A DNA stretch of 64,000 nucleotides. Source: Telopea speciosissima (lineage: Eukaryota; Streptophyta; Magnoliopsida; Proteales; Proteaceae). Shown in pieces: positions 58,801-64,000 of the stretch. Location: positions 61,516,970 through 61,580,969 of the forward strand of contig NC_057925.1 in NCBI RefSeq assembly GCF_018873765.1, given 5' to 3'. Every line of letters begins with the position of its first letter. Within the stretch, counting starts at the first letter, position 1. A program made the position numbers and the translations under genes. The notes beneath the pieces are model-generated. The model was not told where the DNA came from. It saw nothing but the letters and a program-made list of their open reading frames with translations, and ran no database searches.

Positions 58801-61800
58801 CAATTGGTCCAATTTAAGTGAAGTGTTCCTATTGGTCAATAGGTCCTTATATCCTATTGGTTAACATGGGATCTACTTTAAATTAGTTAATTTTAAGTTA
58901 GATTCTCTTATTTTAAGTTAGTAGGGGTAGTTAGGACATTTAACTGTGTTAAATTATAAATTTGATTGTAATTAGATCCCTTCCACGATTTTAAGTGAGG
59001 AGGAAGTTAGATTTATGTTAGGAATTGGCCTTTGGCCCTCTTTTATAAATAAAGCAAACCGTGGGAGGCTCCCCCACAGAATTTGAATTTAAAAACACAG
59101 ATTTCGTGGCTGCTATTGCTGCTGTTCCTTGCTCCCCTGTGAGTGTGTGCATCCTTGTGGACTTCAAGGTGGAAGGATGGGTGGATTCCTGCGACTCCAT
59201 ACGCTGTGACGGCTGGGAGGATCTCTCTCTGAAGGTGGTTTCATCCTTCATCCCTCAAGCTGCTGCTGGTGGAATCCTGTGGTAAGTTGAGTGTAATTTC
59301 TGTTTTATCTTTCCTTCTCCTTCCCCATTTAATCCTTTAATGTTCTGTTTTAATTGCATAAACCTTAGTACTCTAATTTCTGTCCAGCCATATCCTATCA
59401 TCAAAATCCCTTCAAAATTCAGACATAGCATCCTTATCCCAACCCTTTCACTCGATCCAGCTTTGGGCTTGATCAGATCTGTTCAAACCCTAAAATCCCC
59501 CAACTCCATTAAACCCCAAAACCCTAAAATTCCAGATTCAGCACTTCTAACCATCAAGACCCTCTCATATTTGGATCGAACCTTCCCTTCCTTGTTTGGT
59601 AAACTCGATCCCAAGCCCAGCCCCCAGATCCCACTTTAAACCCTAATTTCAATAGTTTTCCTAATTTCTAAAACCCGAAACCCTAACCCTAATTCTGCAG
59701 GAATTTTAAATTGAACCAAATCTTATTTTTTTTATATCATAAGTCCCCTAGACCTATTGATCATTACCCTATATTACTTTCATCCATAACCCTAGCCTAA
59801 ACCCTAGATTTGCCCAAAACAGCCCCAAACAGTAGACTTGATCGGAACCTGATTTCACTTGGCTCCTAGTAGGATTATCTCCTATTCTAAGACTACATTA
59901 AGTAGTTAAAATATCAAATTCCAAAAGGATAATTAGTCAACCGCCCACTTCAAGAACAAAAATTGGATTTTTCGACGGAAGATACAATTTTCAACTTTTA
60001 AATGCTAGGGGTTTTTTCAAATTTAAAAGTTCCATAAATCTTAATATGGTAAAATATTGCTAAAAACCAAAAGTGCGGTAAAATATTCATTTATTTGATA
60101 TTTAAAAAAAATATTTTCATTAGAGTGACTTTAAACGGCATTTGTGCACACCAAATGAGGTTTGACCGAAACATAACACTTCATTATAAATCAGACTTAA
60201 GCAATTTTGGATTTGTTTGAAAGTTTTCCAACAAAGCTTGGAACCCGTTCTTCTAACACAACTCTGTCTTCTACTTTAGGTACCTCTTTCTGGTTTATTG
60301 ATTCTGGTGCTTCTAATCACATGACATTTAATCTTGCTATTTTCTCGGATTTTATTCCCATAACACACACTCACACACACACACTCCTTCAATACATACT
60401 GCTTATGGCAATGTTTTGAATGTCAATCATCTTGGTAACATTCAAGCATTTGCTAGCATATCTATTCCCTTTGTTCATCTTGTTCTTAAGCTGTCTATAA
60501 ATCTCCTCTCTGTTGGTCAATTATGTGACCTTGGCTATTAGGTTATGTTCTCTTCTTTTGGTTGTGTTGTGCATGATCTGTCAACTGAACCACAGTGAGA
60601 ACATGCTATAACGTGGGGCTTTTTTTGAACTTCAAATATTGCATGTTCCTCAAACTATACATCAAGTCATTTCCACCACCTCTCTATCTTCTACCTTTCG
60701 CATTCTCGTTTGGATCATGTTTCCCAATTTTGACTTCAACATATCATTTCTACTGGAAATCTTGGGTTTGTCATCTTTGAAAAACTAAACTATGTAGGGC
60801 TTGCTAATCATTCATTCTTGCCATTCACTCGTAATACTATATCTTCTGCTCTTTGGATCTCATACATTTTAATACTTGGGCTCCTGCTCTAGAAGCAATT
60901 ATGGGGTGGTTCTCTTTACTATGTCATTTTTGTGGAAGATTACTTGAGGTATACATGGATATATTTATTGACCTACTGTTTTGAATATTTATGTCTACTA
61001 ACAAAATTTCCAATGGTTAAAACTTAGTTTTGCAAAAATATTGGGTTTTTAGATTAGATTCAAGGGGGGGGGGGGGGATAACTCCAAAACAATCACAAGG
61101 ATTTACTCCTAAGTCATGGCACCTTAGCCCAACTCTCTTGTCTTGAAACACCGAAACACTCTAACAAAATGGTGTTGCCGAGCGTAAACATTATTGAAAC
61201 TACTTGTGCATTACTCTTGTCATTCGTTGTTCCAAAAAAGATTTTTTCTGGGGTGGGGGGTGGGTGGGTTATGTCATCAATAGGATTTCTTCGTCTGAAA
61301 CTAACAGTCTATCTCCTTTTGAATGATTATTTGGTGTTGTTCTTGGCTACTTTGAACTTCATATTTTTGGGTTTACTTGTTTTGTCCTTCCACAATGTGA
61401 ATATGACACTCTCTGCTCTACACGAAGGTCATCAATGCTATGATCCCATTGCTAAGAAGTTACATATTTCTTGTCTTGTTGTCTTTTGGGAAGATAAACC
61501 ATTTTACACTCTTCCTAAGTATCCTTATGATTCCTCATCTGCTAGAGAGCTCATTTGACATTTTTTCTGATGAAAGTCCCCCCTCTCTCCTTTATCCCTA
61601 CCCCTAATCCTATTGATCCTAGTCATCACATTCTTGTATGACCCCATGAGCATGCTCCAATTGAAGTCTCACTTGATCCCCCATATGAGTCGGTCCCCAC
61701 TGAGAATGTTCCAATGGCAGACTTCATGGTTTTCACTGAGAATGCTGAGTCTACTTCTGGTTTCTCTTGATGTTATCCAGTGCGAACAAGAGAAAAGTTA

Positions 61801-64000
61801 GCTAAACTTCATGATTTTCATTGTTATATTTTTTTGCTATCTGTGCACTTTATGAACCCACATCATTCAGAGAAGCCTCTTCCCACCCTTTATGGCAACA
61901 AGCCATGTCAGATGAACTAGCCGCCTTGCATAAACAACACACATGGGACTTAGTACCCAATATCGCTTGGGAAAAGGGCTAAGAAGCAAATGAGTGCAAA
62001 AGGTAAAGACCAAAAAAGATGGAACTGTTGAACGGTACAAAGCCAAATTAGTTGCCAAGGGTTACAATAAAGAATATGGTATTGATTATGAAAAACTTTG
62101 CTCCAGTTGCGAGAATGACTACTGTTTGATTATTGATTGCCATAGCATTTGTTTGCAATTGGTTTTTTCATCAAATGGATGTTAAAAATGCTTTACTCAA
62201 TGGTGATCTTCAAGAAATCCACATAGAACCTCCTCTATCGTATTCGTGGAGCACTTTATGGTCTTAAACAAGCTCCACCGGCATGGTTTGCAAAATTCAG
62301 CTATACGATTCTCACTCTTAATTTTTCCTTAAGCTTAAATGATTCCGCATTCTTCCTTTGACAAATGAGTAAAGACATTGTTTTAATACTTATGTATGTC
62401 GATGACATGATTATCACTGGTGATGATTTTGAGGGTATTCAAACTCTTAAAAACATTTCTTCTTCAAGAAGTTGAGATAAAGATCAAGGTTATCTCAGAT
62501 ATTTGTTGGGGATTGAAGTTCATCATCAGTTGGTTATGCTCTGTCTCAAGCTAAGTATGCCTCTGATTTCCTCTCTAAAGTTGGACTTTCTGATAGTAAG
62601 ACTGTTGAGACTCCTCTAGAACACAATGTCAAACTTCGTCCCACTAATGGAGAACCTCACTAGAATCTTGAACTTTATTACACATCGATGGGAAGCCTAG
62701 TCTATCTCACAATCACTCGGCCTGATATCATTTATGTTCATGTAGTCAGTCAATTTATGGTTGCTCCTTGGTTTGTTTATTATACTGTTGTGCTTTGCAT
62801 TCTTCGATACATAGAAGGCACCTTATTTCAAGAAGTCCTTCAGGCCTCTTCATCTCTTGAGCTTAGCGCAAATTCTGATGTTGATTGGGTTGGTGATGTT
62901 ACTGATCGTTGCTCAACTATATGTTTTTGTATATTTTTGGGTGATTCTCTCATCTCATGGCATAGCAAAATGCAATCCCTTGTATCATGCACTTGCCAAC
63001 ATCACATCTAAGATTATCTAGCAAAGAGGACTCTTTCGTGACATGGGTATCCCCTTGATTGCTTCAACTCCACTTTTTTGTGACAATAAAAATGCCATCC
63101 AGACGAGTCACAATGAAGTCTTTCATCAAAGAGCAAAGCATGTCAAAATTGATTGTCATTTTGTTTGTTAACGCACAATCCATCTGCCACACGTATCCTC
63201 TACATATCAACTTGCTGATGTTCTTAGCAAGACTCACCTTTGATTCTTGCATCCAAACTTCAAATGGTTTCTCATTCACCATCTTGAGTTTGAACAGGGG
63301 GGTGTTATGGTATATAGTAGGTGCTGATGCACAGGCCAAATTTGACAATTTGCATAGTATTATTTTATTGATTACTGCTTTTGTACATGACAACACTCTT
63401 GTATGTATAACCTATCAGTCATGAATGAAAAATCAAGCAGAGTTTCACAAGTTCACACATCCAAACATTGTTTGAATCCTAGTTACAAAATCCTGAATTC
63501 TTATCCTGGATTGAGAATCTTGGATTGCATACCAAGTACCCCCCTCAGTTCTAATTCCCAGGCTAGAGGCAAACCAACATTGGTTCTGAGATATCGCAGG
63601 AGAAGATGCTGTATCATAGAGATTGAAGTAGTACATTCTTAACCTTACTGTTTCTATTGTATACCTTATACTTATTGCTTGTGCCATTTCACGAAGGAAT
63701 TGTTGCCCGTTTGTCTTTGCTCTTTCCTTTACGTGGTGACTATTCAGTTTTTTGGTGTGACTTTATTGTGCTAGTGTCGAACTATAATTCTTACAGGTTC
63801 TTATTTCAAATTTAATTCAGATATAAACAAGTAGGGAATGCTGTTGCTGTCCCAGTTGCTCGGGCTTTAGGGTATGCATTGGGCCTAGCATACCAAGGAA
63901 ACACAGATGAACGACCCACACTCACCCTACCACCCAAATTTCCAAACCTTCTTCAGCGGGTGTCATCATCAATTGAAATTAATGACTCTAATTGTTCAAG
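46843..64000 (+). CDS. CMT3: DNA (cytosine-5)-methyltransferase, chromomethylase CMT3 type (last residues outside window)
   Basis: Twenty-one exons in frame, about 867 codons to the window edge (Arabidopsis CMT3 has 839): 46843-47139, 47309-47355, 47502-47601, 47940-48047, 48133-48252, 48367-48466, 48594-48775, 49237-49302, 49401-49649, 52511-52569, 52686-52752, 52918-53247, 53320-53388, 53469-53555, 53656-53743, 56659-56789, 56893-56997, 57102-57145, 57232-57301, 57431-57534, 63821 onward. Domains: BAH (about 145-255); motif [13 protein letters not shown] (293-304); an acid tract then the chromodomain (about 398-455, FEVGRL...[14 protein letters not shown]) inserted in the catalytic domain, the chromomethylase hallmark; PPCQG with catalytic Cys477; ENVVD (519); [24 protein letters not shown]. 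All catalytic motifs are intact. CMT3 maintains CHG methylation by reading H3K9me2 through BAH and chromo domains. Introns 6 and 12 use GC donors. Exon 5 could instead end at 48240 in frame. Introns 9, 15 and 20 are 2.9, 2.9 and 6.3 kb and hold repeats. Confidence 0.95.
51414..51580. mobile_element. Palindromic MITE, MULE-like, perfect 9-bp target duplication, in CMT3 intron 9
   Basis: Starts GGGAAAAAGTTCTCTGCCCG and ends ACAGAAAACTGCTTCCC. The arms pair along about 65 bp (GGGAGTGTGG...CAGCACTCCCATG against CATGGGAGTGCTGG...CCACACTCCC). Flanks TTATTTTTT at 51405-51413 and 51581-51589. This is the most complete copy of the family also at 11425 and 44978. Confidence 0.85.
51948..52087. mobile_element. 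MITE with 11-bp target duplication, in CMT3 intron 9
   Basis: Flanks TTTAATTTAAA at 51937-51947 and 52088-52098. The inner inverted pair TACGCTAGTGCTTC and GAAACACTAGCATA, and GGGAGGAGAG in the centre, relate it distantly to the 51414 family. Terminal inverted repeats are degenerate; part of the flank match may be AT-rich chance. Confidence 0.55.
52151..52300 (+). mobile_element. SINE with ~20-bp target duplication, in CMT3 intron 9
   Basis: The body reads GTACCCAGTGCACAAGGC, GCAGGGTCTGGGGAGGGTCA, ATGTACACAACCTTACCCC and TTGAACCCGTGACC (B-box-like). I associate this sequence type with the widespread plant Au SINE. The flanks TACTCACAAATTCATAAAAA (52131-52150) and TACTCAGAAATTCATAGAAA (52301-52320) match at 18 of 20. 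The family name is from memory. Confidence 0.75.
54500..54620. repeat. Degenerate GATC-rich dispersed repeat in CMT3 intron 15
   Basis: Contains GATACCGATCCAATCC, CGTCGATCTGAGACCGATTCC and ACCATGGACTAGATG. Decayed copy of the 25860 family. Confidence 0.4.
55030..55380. repeat. Degenerate CGAAATTTCGG-type repeat in CMT3 intron 15
   Basis: Dense in variants of one word: GCGAAATACTGAAATTTTGG, CGCCGAAACAATG, CGAAATATCGGAAC, GATCGAAATTTCGGTGAAAC, GGAATTCCGGTGAAATAG. A second region of this kind lies at 58040-58580. No coding capacity. Confidence 0.5.
58040..58580. repeat. Degenerate CGAAA/TTTCG-type repeat in CMT3 intron 20
   Basis: Contains CAAGTTTCAGTTAAATTTCG, CATAAACGAAATGACCGAAAC, GGCGAAACG, GGTCGAAACAATATCC, GGTTTCGATTGAATC and TTTCGACTTGAAC. 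Related in style to 55030-55380. It lies directly upstream of the solo LTR. Confidence 0.45.
58647..59900 (+). mobile_element. Solo LTR, TGATGCAG...CTACATTA family, in CMT3 intron 20
   Basis: Starts TGATGCAGCTCC and ends AAGACTACATTA, with a perfect 5-bp target duplication AGTAG at 58642-58646 and 59901-59905. A TATA-like TTTTATAAATAAAGC lies near 59041. It shares both ends with the 35778-37052 element, in the opposite orientation relative to the window but here parallel to the host gene. Length 1,254 bp; no retroviral coding sequence. Confidence 0.85.
60207..63460 (+). mobile_element. Broken Ty1/Copia retrotransposon in CMT3 intron 20
   Basis: Domain remnants occur in Copia order, each interrupted by stops or frameshifts: protease [12 protein letters not shown] (about 60290-60326); integrase pieces ending NGVAERKH and [17 protein letters not shown] (60900-61480); reverse transcriptase [19 protein letters not shown] (62020-62085), MDVKNAFLNGDL (62175-62215), [17 protein letters not shown] (62240-62295) and the catalytic [11 protein letters not shown] (62396-62430); RNase H-side [15 protein letters not shown] and [14 protein letters not shown] (62690-62930). 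A G-rich polypurine tract at 63296-63303 is followed by TGTTATGGTA, the likely start of a 3' LTR whose end is unclear. The gag region and 5' LTR are not found. It cannot be autonomous. Confidence 0.85.

Noticed and set aside
1..64000. Intact tRNA or rRNA genes, CRISPR arrays, bacterial operons
   Set aside because: None seen. tRNA-like boxes found are inside SINEs.

Overview
The window is nuclear DNA of a flowering plant. It has long genes with many spliceosomal introns, plant-only gene families (a chromomethylase and an EL1/MUT9-like casein kinase) and many degraded plant transposons: Copia and solo LTRs, L1 and RTE LINEs, tRNA-type SINEs, MULE-type MITEs. I cannot name the species. The exon structures below were read by hand from splice sites, frame continuity and remembered family sequences; no alignment was run.

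Layout. (1) 1-1187, plus strand: the last four exons of a divergent UBP12/UBP13-like ubiquitin protease whose body lies to the left. (2) 1.2-14.0 kb: no intact protein gene. It holds a MITE, a broken GRF zinc-finger gene, a 1.69-kb solo LTR with perfect target-site duplication, a candidate box C/D snoRNA, an RTE LINE tail, a SINE, a ribosomal protein S3 retro-pseudogene, and a 452-bp inverted copy of part of the neighbouring kinase gene. (3) 14.0-23.1 kb, minus strand: a complete 16-exon casein kinase 1-like gene of the HD16/EL1/MLK type (725 codons). (4) 23.7-30.4 kb: a transposon-rich intergenic region with a 1.85-kb Mutator-like element carrying apparent captured exon sequence, and at least three palindromic MITEs with 9-10-bp target duplications. 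(5) 30.4-40.2 kb, plus strand: a complete 8-exon gene for an uncharacterised plant protein usually annotated 'stress response protein NST1-like' (1292 codons), with a 3.4-kb intron holding a LINE tail and a solo LTR. (6) 40.2-46.8 kb: degraded LINEs, SINEs, MITEs and tandem repeats. (7) 46.8-64.0 kb, plus strand: a 21-exon CMT3-type chromomethylase, complete except for its last few residues. It has two GC-AG introns and three transposon-filled introns; the largest (6.3 kb) contains a solo LTR and a broken Copia element.

Functional themes. UBP12/13, HD16/EL1 and CMT3 homologues act in ubiquitin removal, protein phosphorylation (flowering and gibberellin signalling, histone kinase activity) and CHG DNA methylation. 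Nothing suggests they work as one unit; this is ordinary plant gene order. The most notable non-genic structures are the inverted duplication of a kinase exon and intron close to its parent gene, a Pack-MULE-like element just upstream of the same gene, two solo LTRs of one family with unusual TGATGCAG...CTACATTA ends, two GC-AG introns in CMT3 (one only 72 nt, in frame and without stops), and two families of very degenerate dispersed repeats built on GATCGGTATCGG-like and CGAAATTTCGG-like words.
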